A stretch of 64,000 bases of DNA from Acidobacteriota bacterium (GCA_039028635.1 JBCCHV010000011.1:1-64000); one strand, 5' to 3'. Numbered from the stretch's first letter, positions 26,831-36,710 are shown. Program-made: numbers and translations. The notes: generated from the sequence alone by a model not told the origin.

Positions 26831-27052
26831 TAGCAGGCTGCTGAAAAAGTCCGCTTCGCAACTTTTCCAGCGCTGCTAGCTGTTTTTTCCGAGAGGGGCT
26901 ACGCGCCCCTGAGTACGCGTCCCGCTCCGGCCCAAGACGCGCGGTTCTGGGGCCTCCTCTCCCGTCGCGGCGGCTACGCCGCCGCTGGGCCGGGGGCGCC
27001 CAGCCCTTCCGGGCCCGGAAGCAGGTTGCCGATGAGTTTGAGCAACCTGCTA
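26831..27052. repeat. REP-like palindromic repeat cluster, copy B
   Basis: Opens with TAGCAGGCTGCTGAAAAAGT, which pairs with ACTTTTCCAGCGCTGCTA (hairpin 26831-26878), and closes with a second hairpin AGCAGGTTGC (27020-27029) / GCAACCTGCT (27042-27051). It shares the terminal unit and an internal CTCCGGCCCAAGA..GCGCGGTTCT block with copy A at 18301. Its last CTAG supplies the stop codon of the penicillin-binding protein gene at 27050. No gene is seen in 26692-27049. Confidence 0.75.
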
Positions 27053-29392
27053 GCGGCCGTCGCCGAAGACCCGTCGCAGCCAGCTGCGGAAACGATGATC
27101 CCGCACCCGCGGCGGCTCGCGCCGATAGCGGCCGCCGTGGAGATCGCAAACGTAGGCCGGCACCTGGTCCTCGAGAAAGACCTCGGTGATCACTCGGTAG
27201 CAGCGGTTGGTCGCCAGTCCACCGGACTCGGCATCCACCAAGGCGGTGACGATGCCCTCCGGCTGCGCGAAGACGGGAAAGCCGCCGGCGGGGCGCACCC
27301 GCGCCGTGAAGCGGGACCAGATCGGCAAGGCTGCCCGGGCGCCCGACAGGCGAGTCTCGGAGTTGTCGTCGTAACCCACCCAGACCACCGTGGCGCGATC
27401 CGGAGAATAGCCGGCGAACCAGCTATCGCGGCGACCATTGGTGGTTCCGGTCTTGCCCGCCAGCGGATCCCGCAGGCCCCATTGCCGGGTCACCCGCGCC
27501 GTGCCGCGCTCGAAGACCCCCTCGAGCACCGAGGTCATCAAGTAGGCGGCCTGCGGGCTCAGCACCTGCTCCGCCGGCGCCAGCGGCTCGCCGGCCAGCG
27601 GTCGGCCGGCGGGGTCGAGCACCGCCACCAGACCGTGCAGGGTCGGTCGCCGGCCGCCGGCGGCGAAGGTCGAATAGACCGTCGCCATCTCCACCGGGCT
27701 GACCTCGAAGGCCCCGAGGGCGAGGGAGGGCACCGGCTGCAGCGGCGCGGTCACGCCGAGGCCACGAGCGAGGTCGATGATCGGCCGCAATCCCACCTGC
27801 AGCGCCAGGCGGGCGGTGGCGACGTTGAGGCTGCGCTCGACGGCCGTACGCACGCTCACCCAGCCGTTGAAGCTGCCGTCGTCGTTTTGCGGCGACCAGC
27901 GCTGATTGGCGAGGCGCACCGTCAGAGGAGCGTCCTCGACCATCGACGACGGCGAGGCCACCCCACCGTCGAAGGCCGCCGAGTAGATCACCGGTTTGAA
28001 GGCGCTGCCGGCCTGACGCCGCGCCTGGCCGGCGCGGTCGAACTGGCTGCGACCGTAGTCGCGACCCCCGACATAGGCCAGGATGCTGCCATCTCGAGGA
28101 TCGGTCGAAACCAAGGCGCCTTCCAGCGGCACCGCCACCTTGCGACCTTTCTCCCAGCCATCCTCGAGGGCCTCGAGCCCCCAGCGGAGAGCTTCCTCGG
28201 CGCGCTGCTGGTCGGCCAGCTCGAGGGTCGAGAGAAGCACATAGCCGCGATCCGCCAGATCGTCGATGCCGAAGCGCGCCGCCGCCTCTCGCGCCACCGC
28301 ATCGGCGAAGAAGGGCACCGCCCGCTGACGGGGAGCCATCGGGCGCGCCGTCAGCTCTTCGCCGAGAGCGGCTTCGATCTGCGCTGCCGGCACCTCGCCG
28401 AGAACCGCCATACGGCGCAGGACGCGGTCGCGGTGCTGGCGCGCCACCTCCGGATGGCGCACCGGGTCGCGCCGCGCCGGCGACTGGATCATGCCCGCCA
28501 GGGTCGCCGCCTCGGCCAGGTTGAGCTCCTCCACCTGCTTGCTGAAGAAGGCCCGAGCCGCCGCCCCGACCCCCACCAGCTGAACTCCACCGGCAGTGCC
28601 GAGGTAGATCTCGTTGAGGTAGGCCTCGAGGATCTGCTGCTTGTCGTAGCGGGCCTCGAGAAAGACCGCCAGCACCGCTTCCCGGGACTTGCGGCGCCAG
28701 GTTCGTTCGGGGCTCAGATAGAGGTTCTTGACCAGTTGTTGGGTCAGCGTGCTGCCGCCCTGCCGTACCTCGCCACCGCGGAAGTTGACCCAGGCGGCGC
28801 GCAGTACGCCGGTCACGGAAACACCGCCGTGATCGAAGAAGCGGTCGTCTTCCGCCGCCAGTACCGCCGCCACCAGGTGGGCCGGCAGGTCCGCACCGCG
28901 CACCGGTCGCCGGTCCTGCCGCGAATCGCTGTAGTAGGAAGCCAGCAAGGGCGGATCGAGGAGGGCCGACGGCACTGCCTCGCCGGCGAGCTCGAGGGCG
29001 ACGATGCGACGGCCCCGGAAGGTCGCCTCGAGCACCTCGCCGCCGGCCGTCCCGGCGGGCGTCGGGAAGCGCCGCAGACGGACCTTCAGGCGGCCACCGC
29101 CGGAGCGATAGGTGCCGGGCGTCAAGGCGCCGTCGCCGGCGACCCGGTAGCCGAGGGTGTCGAGGCGACTCGCGATGGCGTCGGCGCTCTGCAGGTCGTC
29201 CACCGCCAGCAGGGCCGAACGCCCATAGAGCCGCGACGGCTGACGGGCGTGGTGGTCGGCAAATTGGCCGGAGAGCTGCCAGAACGGCCACAGCAGCCAA
29301 CCGGTGAGCAAAGCGAAGACGAGCCCGATGCCGCCCGTCCAGAGCAAAATCCGGCGGCGATTCGGTCGCGGAATGCGAATTCGGACAGGCAT
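27050..29392 (-). CDS. mrcB: Class A penicillin-binding protein (PBP1B-like)
   Basis: 780 aa from 29392 (MPVRIRIPRPNRRR then the membrane helix LLWTGGIGLVFALLTGWLLW); the frame extends upstream without support. It has a UvrB-like UB2H-type linker (about 55-140). The glycosyltransferase 51 domain has AAEDDRFFDHGG, GGSTLTQQLVKNLYL and RKSREAVLAVFLE. The transpeptidase domain has the SxxK motif in GSAFKP, SxN in VERSLN and KTG in LAGKTGT. It polymerises and cross-links peptidoglycan at the outer face of the inner membrane. Divergent from the ABC-F gene. The stop codon lies inside a REP-like repeat. PBP1B assignment by the linker and order; PBP1A is less likely. Confidence 0.92.
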   Translation of the reverse strand: MPVRIRIPRPNRRRILLWTGGIGLVFALLTGWLLWPFWQLSGQFADHHARQPSRLYGRSALLAVDDLQSADAIASRLDTLGYRVAGDGALTPGTYRSGGGRLKVRLRRFPTPAGTAGGEVLEATFRGRRIVALELAGEAVPSALLDPPLLASYYSDSRQDRRPVRGADLPAHLVAAVLAAEDDRFFDHGGVSVTGVLRAAWVNFRGGEVRQGGSTLTQQLVKNLYLSPERTWRRKSREAVLAVFLEARYDKQQILEAYLNEIYLGTAGGVQLVGVGAAARAFFSKQVEELNLAEAATLAGMIQSPARRDPVRHPEVARQHRDRVLRRMAVLGEVPAAQIEAALGEELTARPMAPRQRAVPFFADAVAREAAARFGIDDLADRGYVLLSTLELADQQRAEEALRWGLEALEDGWEKGRKVAVPLEGALVSTDPRDGSILAYVGGRDYGRSQFDRAGQARRQAGSAFKPVIYSAAFDGGVASPSSMVEDAPLTVRLANQRWSPQNDDGSFNGWVSVRTAVERSLNVATARLALQVGLRPIIDLARGLGVTAPLQPVPSLALGAFEVSPVEMATVYSTFAAGGRRPTLHGLVAVLDPAGRPLAGEPLAPAEQVLSPQAAYLMTSVLEGVFERGTARVTRQWGLRDPLAGKTGTTNGRRDSWFAGYSPDRATVVWVGYDDNSETRLSGARAALPIWSRFTARVRPAGGFPVFAQPEGIVTALVDAESGGLATNRCYRVITEVFLEDQVPAYVCDLHGGRYRREPPRVRDHRFRSWLRRVFGDGR

Positions 29393-29567
29393 GGGCGCAA
29401 AAAAGGGACACCGAGCGCCAAAAGGCGTCTGATGATGTCGAGTCGCACCAAAACTTGTGCAAAATTCGCTCCACCGACCGGCCCTGCCCGCCAGCAGCCT
29501 GCGAACCCCCTCCAGGTCCGTCCATCGGGTGGTGACGGCCCAGCCCCCTTGATAGGGTCGAAGGCCC

Positions 29568-31502
29568 ATGATCGCCGTCTCCGAGCTGGGCAAATCCTAC
29601 GGCCCTCAGACCCTTTTCAAGGGCGTTTCGATGCAGTTCAACCCCGGCAACCGCTATGGGCTGGTGGGGGCCAACGGCTCCGGAAAATCGACCTTCCTCA
29701 AGATCCTGTCGGGCCAGGAACTGGCCAGCGAAGGGACCCTTTCGATCCCCAAGCGGCTACGCCTGGGTGTCCTCAAACAGGATCACTTCGAGCTCGAAGA
29801 GCACGCCATTCTGGACGTCGCCATGATGGGCGCCGGCGAGGTCTGGACGGCCATGGCCGAGAAGGAAAAACTCCTCGCCAAGGCCGACGAATCCTTCGAC
29901 GCGGATCGCTACTCGGAGCTCGAGGACATCATCCTGCGCCACGACGGCTATACCCTCGAGGCACGCGCCGGCGAGGTGCTCGAAGGCCTCGGCATCCCGA
30001 CCAGCCAGCATCGCTTGCCGCTCTCGACCCTCTCCGGCGGCTTCAAGCTGCGGGTACTCCTCGCCCAGGTGCTGGCCGCCAACCCCGATGCTCTGCTCCT
30101 CGACGAGCCCACCAACCATCTCGACATCGTCTCGATCCGATGGCTGGAGAAGTTCCTCGTCGACTACCCGGGCTGCGCCGTGGTGATCTCCCACGACCAT
30201 CGGTTTCTCGACAACGTCTGCAATCACATCGCCGATGTCGACTACGAGACCATCCGTCTCTACACCGGCAACTACAGCGCCTTCAGCCTGGCCAAGGTCG
30301 AGGAGCGCAACCGCCGCGAGAAAGAGATCTCGAATCGCGAGAAGCAGCTCGCCGACCACCAGCGTTTCGTCGAGCGTTTCCGCGCCAAGGCGTCGAAGGC
30401 GCGCCAGGCGCAGAGCAAGCAGAAGCTCATCGACAAGATGACCGAAGACCTCGAGCCTCTACCCCAGAGCTCTCGGCGCTATCCCAAGTTCAAGATCCGC
30501 CAAACCCGCCCGAGTGGCAAGGAAGTGCTGATCCTCGAAGACATCAGCAAGGCCTATGGCGAGAAACAGGTCTTGGAGAACGTCTCGCTGACGGTACGGC
30601 GCGGCGATCGCCTGGCGATCCTCGGCCCCAACGGCATCGGCAAGTCGACCCTGCTCAAGATCGTCATGGGCGTCGTCGAGCAGGACGCGGGGACCTCGGA
30701 GTGGGGCTACGAAGCCCGCCCCGGGTACTTCGCCCAGGATCACAAGGAGCTCCTCGGCGACCCCAAGCAAACCGTCGAAGGCTGGCTGTGGGACATCTGC
30801 CCGATGGAGCCGATCGGCTTCGTCCGCGGCCAGCTCGGGCTGATGCTGTTTTCCGGCGACGAGGCGGAGAAGAAGGTCGGCAGCCTCTCCGGTGGCGAAG
30901 CGGCGCGCCTCGTCTTCAGTCGTCTGGCGGTCGAGAAGCCCAATCTGCTGCTCCTCGACGAGCCCACCAACCACCTCGATCTCGAAGCCATCGAGGCTCT
31001 GGTCCAGGGCCTGCGGGACTACGACGGTACGCTGATTTTCGTTTCCCACGACCGCTGGTTCGTCTCGCAGCTCGCCGAGCGCATTCTCGAGATCACGCCC
31101 GAGGGCATTCAGGACTTCGCCGGCAGCTACGACGAGTACCTCGAGCACTGTGGCGACGACCACCTCGACGCCGACACCGTGCTGCTCAAGGCGCGCAAGG
31201 ACAAACGCAAGGCCAAGCCCTCCAAGGCCCCTTCGAAGAATGATCAGAATCGCCATCGCAAGGAACGCCGTCGCCTCGAGGCGCGGCGCGACGAGATCAC
31301 CTCCGAGGTCGAGAAGCTCGAAGCGCGCATCCACGAGATCAACGAGCTCTTCTGCGATCCGACCTACTTCGACCGCACGCCGCGCAAGGAGGTGAACAAG
31401 CTCGAAGCGGAGCAGAAAAAGCGCCGCGAAGAAATCGACCGCTTGATGGGCGCTTGGGAGGAAATCGAGGAGCAGCTCGAAGGCCTGCCGGCCGCCGACT
31501 GA
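29568..31502 (+). CDS. ABC-F family ribosome-associated ATPase (YbiT-like)
   Basis: 644 aa, soluble, two ATP-binding cassettes in one chain. First: GANGSGKST Walker A, LSGGFKLRVLLAQ signature, LLLDEPTNHLDI. Second: GPNGIGKST, LSGGEAARLVFSR, LLLDEPTNHLDL, each with a downstream SHDRxF histidine switch. The linker between cassettes (NREKQLADHQRFVERFRAKASKARQAQSK) is the P-site tRNA interaction motif region of ABC-F proteins. A C-terminal coiled-coil of about 90 residues (RRRLEARRDEITSEVEKLEARI) resembles YbiT/Uup. Such proteins resolve stalled ribosomes or regulate translation; there is no membrane partner. Likely housekeeping, but antibiotic protection cannot be excluded. Confidence 0.92.
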   Translation: MIAVSELGKSYGPQTLFKGVSMQFNPGNRYGLVGANGSGKSTFLKILSGQELASEGTLSIPKRLRLGVLKQDHFELEEHAILDVAMMGAGEVWTAMAEKEKLLAKADESFDADRYSELEDIILRHDGYTLEARAGEVLEGLGIPTSQHRLPLSTLSGGFKLRVLLAQVLAANPDALLLDEPTNHLDIVSIRWLEKFLVDYPGCAVVISHDHRFLDNVCNHIADVDYETIRLYTGNYSAFSLAKVEERNRREKEISNREKQLADHQRFVERFRAKASKARQAQSKQKLIDKMTEDLEPLPQSSRRYPKFKIRQTRPSGKEVLILEDISKAYGEKQVLENVSLTVRRGDRLAILGPNGIGKSTLLKIVMGVVEQDAGTSEWGYEARPGYFAQDHKELLGDPKQTVEGWLWDICPMEPIGFVRGQLGLMLFSGDEAEKKVGSLSGGEAARLVFSRLAVEKPNLLLLDEPTNHLDLEAIEALVQGLRDYDGTLIFVSHDRWFVSQLAERILEITPEGIQDFAGSYDEYLEHCGDDHLDADTVLLKARKDKRKAKPSKAPSKNDQNRHRKERRRLEARRDEITSEVEKLEARIHEINELFCDPTYFDRTPRKEVNKLEAEQKKRREEIDRLMGAWEEIEEQLEGLPAAD

Positions 31503-31630
31503 GCCCAAGGCCCTCTCGCCAGGGACCGGCAGAAGCACACCGGCGGGCCAAGGAATTCTTCTCGTCGCCCGTAGAAAGCTATGATGACGCCGCTGAGCCC
31601 GAACCCCAATGGAGGCGAGACAGGAGAATC

Positions 31631-32314
31631 GTGAGCGATTCCGATGGGGAGATTCTCGTCTCCTTGCAGGATGGCGGCTTGCGCCAGGATGCCGGCGAAG
31701 CGGCCCCCGAAGACCCGTCCGCAACCGCCCGGATCGTCCGCGATCTGCAGCGCGGAGTAAACCTCGAAGCCGGTTTTCGGAACCTCTTCGACCGATACTA
31801 TTGGCCCCTTTACCGGAGCTTCCGGCGTCGGGGTTTTTCTGAAGAGGAGACGAGGGACTTGGTGCAGGACGTCTTTGTCGGCGTTCATCAGAGCGTCGCG
31901 ACCTACCGCTGGGAAGCGCCCTTCGAAGCCTGGCTCCTGGGCCTGGCGCGCAACGCCGCCCGCAAGCGCCTGCGGGTCATCGTGCATCGCCGGAGCGGTC
32001 GCGAGCTACCCCTCGAGACCACCCTCGACGGCGAGCCGATCGAGCTTCCGACGCTGGCCAGCGACGACCCCCTGGCGGACTTTCTGCGCCTCGAACGCGG
32101 CGACGCCCTGCGCACCGCCGTCGCCGACCTGCCACCCCGGATGAGAGCTTGCGTCCAGCTCTGGCTCGAACGCGATCTCTCCTACGTCGAGATCGCCGAA
32201 GTACTGCAAATCGCCGAGGACACGGTCAAGGTCCACATGTTCCAAGCCCGCAAACGGCTGCGCCAAGCGCTGCGGCCGGCGAACGACGAGAGGCGAGATG
32301 AGCACGGACCCTGA
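31631..32314 (+). CDS. ECF-family sigma factor
   Basis: 227 aa from GTG at 31631, behind AGGAG; the frame is open upstream to 31454 over the end of the ABC-F gene. Sigma-2: FRNLFDRYYWPLYRSFRRRG, EEETRDLVQDVFVGVHQS, FEAWLLGLARNAARKRLR. Sigma-4: LPPRMRACVQLWLERDLSYVEIAEVLQIAEDTVKVHMFQARKRL. Overlaps its anti-sigma partner at 32298 by 17 bp. The 128-bp gap before it may hold its promoter. Confidence 0.9.
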   Translation: MSDSDGEILVSLQDGGLRQDAGEAAPEDPSATARIVRDLQRGVNLEAGFRNLFDRYYWPLYRSFRRRGFSEEETRDLVQDVFVGVHQSVATYRWEAPFEAWLLGLARNAARKRLRVIVHRRSGRELPLETTLDGEPIELPTLASDDPLADFLRLERGDALRTAVADLPPRMRACVQLWLERDLSYVEIAEVLQIAEDTVKVHMFQARKRLRQALRPANDERRDEHGP

Positions 32315-33359
32315 CCTCCACCCGAGCCTCGAGGAGCTCGTCGCCTACCGCCGAGGACGCTTGACGGAGGAGCGGACGGCCGAGGTGCAAGCCCATCTCG
32401 CCGAATGCCGCGGCGATTGCCCCGAGTCGGTGCTCGACCTGGCCGACCTGGAAGCCCCCGACGAGGAGCGGCCCCTGGCGCAGTGGGAGGAGCAGAAGCT
32501 CGCCGCCTGGCAGGCCCTCGACCGACGGTTGTCTTTCGGCGAAGACGAAGTCGCCGGCCGCGGCGAGAGGACTCGGGAGGCGGCTTTCGAGGCTTCGTCG
32601 GACGAAGCTCTCGAGGAAATAGTCTCGCCGCCACCGATCGACGGAGGCGAGGAATCCCCCGAGGGGGACGTGATCGACTTCCTGACGCGCGGGGAGCTCC
32701 GCAAAAACCCCTGGTTCTTCGCCGCAGCGGCCCTCCTGGTGGCGACTCTCGCCTTGGTCTTCTTCCTGACTCAAAGCCGTCAGGAGGCGGCCCGCTGGGA
32801 GCGACAGGCCCGGGCAGCCAGCTCGAGCAGTCCGTCGACGGCAGGAACACCCGCCGAGATCCGAGCCGAGCTGCAGGCCGAGCTCCGGGCCGAGACGGAA
32901 CGCCGAACGCACGAGCTCGGCGAGCAGCTCGAGTCCGCCCAGGATCAGGTCGCCGAGCTTTCGCGTCGCCTCGACCAGCTGACGTCCGACGTCGGCACGC
33001 CGCCGACGCCGCAGCTCTTCGTTCCCGGAGCGGACCTGTTTCCGGACAGCTTCGTGCGCGGCAGCGGTCAACGCAATGAGCTCGAGATCCCGGCGGCCAT
33101 GGACCGCTTCACGGTCACCCTCAATCTCTCCGATGCCGGCGCCCACGACGCCTACCGCCTGCTGATTCGACAGCCCGACGGCGATCTGCTGTGGCTCGGC
33201 AACGGCCTCCTGCTGAGCGACCTCGGCAACTTCTCGGTTCTGCTGTCGCGTCGCGCCTTCCCCGCCGCCGACTATCGATTCGACCTCGAAGGCCAGGAAT
33301 CGAATGGCGCCTGGACCCTTCTCGAGAGCTATCAGCTCACCCTGCGCGACCTGCCCTAG
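32298..33359 (+). CDS. Anti-sigma factor with TM helix, coiled coil and external domain
   Basis: 353 aa. The N-terminal region (LEELVAYRRGRLTEERTAEVQAHLAEC) resembles the zinc-finger anti-sigma fold (zf-HC2/ZAS), but of the usual HxxxCxxC only H-x3-C-x3-C (HLAECRGDC) is recognisable. An acidic linker follows, then one membrane helix (about 139-157), a coiled coil (AEIRAELQAELRAETERRTHELGEQLESAQDQVAELSRRL, stretched over about 185-230) and a beta-rich C-terminal sensor domain (about 245-350). Overlaps the sigma-factor gene by 17 bp. It probably holds the sigma factor at the membrane until an external signal. Confidence 0.82.
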   Translation: MSTDPDLHPSLEELVAYRRGRLTEERTAEVQAHLAECRGDCPESVLDLADLEAPDEERPLAQWEEQKLAAWQALDRRLSFGEDEVAGRGERTREAAFEASSDEALEEIVSPPPIDGGEESPEGDVIDFLTRGELRKNPWFFAAAALLVATLALVFFLTQSRQEAARWERQARAASSSSPSTAGTPAEIRAELQAELRAETERRTHELGEQLESAQDQVAELSRRLDQLTSDVGTPPTPQLFVPGADLFPDSFVRGSGQRNELEIPAAMDRFTVTLNLSDAGAHDAYRLLIRQPDGDLLWLGNGLLLSDLGNFSVLLSRRAFPAADYRFDLEGQESNGAWTLLESYQLTLRDLP

Positions 33360-33470
33360 CCCAGCTTCGAAACCGCGCGTCACCTTCCTCCACCGGCTCC
33401 GCCAGAGCAGGAGCCACCTGCTATCTTTGCGAGCCGACTCGATCAACTCTCGAGGGAGGATTCCGGAGCC

Positions 33471-36400
33471 GTGCCACGGCCCTTTCGCCTCGCCATCCTG
33501 CTGTTCGCCCTCGGGCTCGCCCTGTCACCGCACCTGGCGGCCAGCCCCTGCCCCGACAGCCTGCGCCTCGGCCTGCCCGGCCCGGCGGCCGACTCGGAGC
33601 GTCTCGAAGGCGCCATCACCGCTTTTCTCGCCGACCTCTTCGCCCAGCGCGGCCGCTGCACCGACCTTCGCACCCTCGAGCTACGTCTGGCCTTCGGCAA
33701 TGGCTATGAGCTGCTCGATTGGCTCGACTCGGGAGCCCTCGACGGCGCGATCCTCGAGACCCCGGCGATCGCCGTCTTGGAGCGTTCGCGCCGTCCCGCC
33801 AGCGCCACCGTTCTCGCCCCCAATCGCTGGCTGCGGGAGATTCCGCTGCCGGCCGAGGTCGTCGCCCTGCTGCCGACCGGCGGCGAGACGAGTTGGAGAT
33901 CCACCAGCCCACAAGGCTTCCGCAGCATGACCGCCCGAGAGCTCGTCGCCGGCCTCGCCGCCGGCCGCGAAGATCTGCGCATCGTCACTCCCTGGCATCT
34001 CGACGCGAGCTACCTCGAGCTGCTCGCCCTGGGCAGCTCCGTCGCCAGCTCCGTCGCCACCGAAGACACCTTCTGTTCGCGTCTCCTGGACGCCACCGAG
34101 ATTTCTTTCTCGCAAACCGGCGCCGCCGCACCTGCAGAACGTCACCTGGTGGTGCCTTTTCCCATCGCCGCCGGCCTCTGGCGCACGACGGCCTTTCGCG
34201 AGTCCACCGCCGAGCTCCCGGAAGCCTTGGCACACCTCCTCGACCAAAAGCCCCAGCCCCCCGCGCTGACGCCGCTGTTCGAGCTCAGCGAGTACTTCGG
34301 TACCCGCCCCTTTTCCTTTCGCGTCGACGAGAGCCTCGAGCTGCTGCGCCGCTCGCCGGACCCCGGCCTCGCCCTGGTGCTCCCTGGAGGGGGGGTCAAG
34401 GCCGCATACCAATCTCGCCTCGTCGATCACTTATACGGCGAGGGGCTGCTGAGCAACCGCAGCATCGGCGAGCGCCCCGGCAGCCTGGCCGTCGAGTCGG
34501 TGGTCGGCACCAGCGGCGGAGCGCTACTCGGCTACTTCGTGGCGCGGCTCACCGAGAACGGGCCCTGGAATCTCACCGATCTGCTGTGGATGAAGGGCGA
34601 GGGCGACGGCAGCCGCTTTCTCAACAGCGGCGACATCTTTCCGGGCGGCGACATGCTGCGCTACGCCAGCGTCCTGGTCACTTTCCTGGTGTTCAGCGCC
34701 CTCCTCCTGATCGCCTCGTTTCCGAACCGCAGTCGACTGCACCCCCCGGAGACCGCGCACCGCGCCGATCATCACCACACCTGGCGCACCCGCTTGACCA
34801 TGGGCGCCGCCTGGTTCCTGTTCGTGATTCCACTGCTGGTCAAAGCGATTCACAGCGACGATCTGCGCGAGCACATTCCGGAGATCGAAGGCTTGATCTT
34901 CGCCCTCGCCACCTTTCTGGCGGTGTCCGCCGATCAGCTCCTGATTCGCCAGCCGGGCGCCCGCCTGGCCCTGAAGCGAAGCTCGCTGTGGCCGGCCGTC
35001 GCCCTCCTCGTCGGCGGAGCCGTGGCGATTCTCGTGCCGTTCCTCTTCGGCTCCTCCTGGAAGGATGGCGATGCCCCCTTTGGCCTCTCCTTCACCGCCC
35101 TCTACCTGCTCCTGATCGTCGCCACCGTCGCCCTGCTGCGGGTGCGGCGCGCGCACACCCGCTGGCATCGGCGCAAGGTCATCGCCTTCGCCGTCGAAGC
35201 GCTGGTCGCCGCCCTCCTGGTCTTGCTCCTGCACCGCTGGCTGGGCGACCTGTTCAAAGCCTGGGGCGAGGCCGGCATCGTCTTTTCCGGCTTCCTCCTC
35301 GTCGCCATCGTCCTGGTCGCCACCGAAGGCCTGCCGCAGCGCTTTGCCAAGGCCGGGGAAGGCGCCACCGCCTTCTTCTATCTGCTGCTCTTCAGCCTGG
35401 TGGTGTTCAGCCTGACGCGACCGGAGGAGACCAGCACCGGCCTGCTGCCCTGGACCGCCCCGTCACGGCTCGACCTGCCCCTCGGCGCTCTGCTCGTCAG
35501 CCTTGGCGCCCTGCTCGTCTTCGCCGGCCTGATCACCCTCGTCCACGCCAGCGACGGTCGCTACCGCATCGCCGATCGGCGCGGCTTCTTCGCCGCCTTG
35601 CTGGTCGCCGTGGTCCACGTCCTGCTGGTCCACGGCACCCTCGTTCTGATGTCGATGGGTGACTTCTCGATGCTCGAGCTCACTTCGGCCTTTTGGATCC
35701 GCCTGCTCGTCGCCGCCGCAGCCGCCGCACTGATCATGATCGGCGCCGCCTGGCGCTGGCCCGACTCCAGCCTCGCCCGTGGCTTGCGCTACCTGGCCGC
35801 ATTCCACCCCAACGGCACCCTGGTCCACCGTCGTCTGAGCCGCTTCGGCGGCATCGCCCTGCTCGCCTTCCTGTGGTGGAACCTCACCGTCGCCCCGGCC
35901 CTCTACGGCAATCGCCAGGCGGTGGACTATCTCGCCGGCGCCATCGCACGCTTCGACCGCGCTCAGGACGATCAGACCGCGCGCCTCACCGCCGACTTCA
36001 TCGTGCCCACCAACGTCCTCGACGATCCCGCCGGCGGAACTCGGCTCTTTTTGTTCTCGCCCGGCCGCGCCAAGAACCTCTCGCCTCCGGTGGGCTCCGG
36101 CACGCAATGGTCTTCCATCGGCACCGACTTCGCCGACGGCCGCGTGGGCGATCCCCGCGTCCTGCGCCACCGCGACGTCCTCGAGCGGGTGATCATGGCC
36201 TCCGGCTCGCCGTTCCCGATTTTTCCCGCCACTCGCGTCGCCGGCCTCCCGGGCCGGCCCCAGGAAGAGGCGATGGTCGACGGCGGCTTCTCCAACCTGG
36301 TGCCGATCGAAGCCGCCCTCACCGCCGGCGCCCGCCAAGTGCTAATCCTCCACTCCACCCATCCCCTCGGTCACGCCAGCGCCAAGGGCCGGACCGAGCC

Positions 36401-36710
36401 ACGCGAGGGCGAGCGCCGCGAATCCCTCCGCGGCGAGCTCTTCCTCAACCTCGAGCGCCTCCCCGGCTACCTCTTCGAACGCTCCCAACGCACCGACCGG
36501 GTGCGCCGCCGGGAGCTCCTGGTGGTCTCCCTCGCCCCACCCCAGAGCCACCGCGACTGGCCGCCCCTGTTCGACTTTCGGGAGTCCACCGTCGAACGCA
36601 TGACGACCACCGCGGAGCAGGATCTCGCGGGCCGCATCGGCCTGGTTGAGAGCTGGGGCCAGCCGAGGTTCCAGGCCAGCCGTCGGCTGACCAAGGGCCC
36701 CACAGGTTAG
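33471..36710 (+). CDS. Patatin-like phospholipase with periplasmic-type N-domain and 12-helix membrane insert
   Basis: 1,079 aa; GTG start behind GGAGG. Signal peptide about 1-24. Residues 25-275 look like a solute-binding-protein-like domain (DSLRLGLPGP, LDWLDSGALDGAILE, VVPFPIAAGLW). The patatin domain opens with LVLPGGGVKAAY and the nucleophile motif GTSGG (Ser348). Instead of closing in ~200 residues, it is interrupted by about twelve hydrophobic helices (about 410-810), then resumes with ADFIVPTNV, ASGSPFPIFP and the catalytic DGG (Asp937). Ser348 and Asp937 form the expected dyad, so lipase activity is plausible near the membrane. The unusual layout makes the substrate unclear. Confidence 0.85.
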   Translation: MPRPFRLAILLFALGLALSPHLAASPCPDSLRLGLPGPAADSERLEGAITAFLADLFAQRGRCTDLRTLELRLAFGNGYELLDWLDSGALDGAILETPAIAVLERSRRPASATVLAPNRWLREIPLPAEVVALLPTGGETSWRSTSPQGFRSMTARELVAGLAAGREDLRIVTPWHLDASYLELLALGSSVASSVATEDTFCSRLLDATEISFSQTGAAAPAERHLVVPFPIAAGLWRTTAFRESTAELPEALAHLLDQKPQPPALTPLFELSEYFGTRPFSFRVDESLELLRRSPDPGLALVLPGGGVKAAYQSRLVDHLYGEGLLSNRSIGERPGSLAVESVVGTSGGALLGYFVARLTENGPWNLTDLLWMKGEGDGSRFLNSGDIFPGGDMLRYASVLVTFLVFSALLLIASFPNRSRLHPPETAHRADHHHTWRTRLTMGAAWFLFVIPLLVKAIHSDDLREHIPEIEGLIFALATFLAVSADQLLIRQPGARLALKRSSLWPAVALLVGGAVAILVPFLFGSSWKDGDAPFGLSFTALYLLLIVATVALLRVRRAHTRWHRRKVIAFAVEALVAALLVLLLHRWLGDLFKAWGEAGIVFSGFLLVAIVLVATEGLPQRFAKAGEGATAFFYLLLFSLVVFSLTRPEETSTGLLPWTAPSRLDLPLGALLVSLGALLVFAGLITLVHASDGRYRIADRRGFFAALLVAVVHVLLVHGTLVLMSMGDFSMLELTSAFWIRLLVAAAAAALIMIGAAWRWPDSSLARGLRYLAAFHPNGTLVHRRLSRFGGIALLAFLWWNLTVAPALYGNRQAVDYLAGAIARFDRAQDDQTARLTADFIVPTNVLDDPAGGTRLFLFSPGRAKNLSPPVGSGTQWSSIGTDFADGRVGDPRVLRHRDVLERVIMASGSPFPIFPATRVAGLPGRPQEEAMVDGGFSNLVPIEAALTAGARQVLILHSTHPLGHASAKGRTEPREGERRESLRGELFLNLERLPGYLFERSQRTDRVRRRELLVVSLAPPQSHRDWPPLFDFRESTVERMTTTAEQDLAGRIGLVESWGQPRFQASRRLTKGPTG

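Noticed and set aside
27026-31243. A 1,405-codon open frame on the plus strand
   Set aside because: Antisense to the penicillin-binding protein and out of frame with the ABC-F gene; no domain motif.
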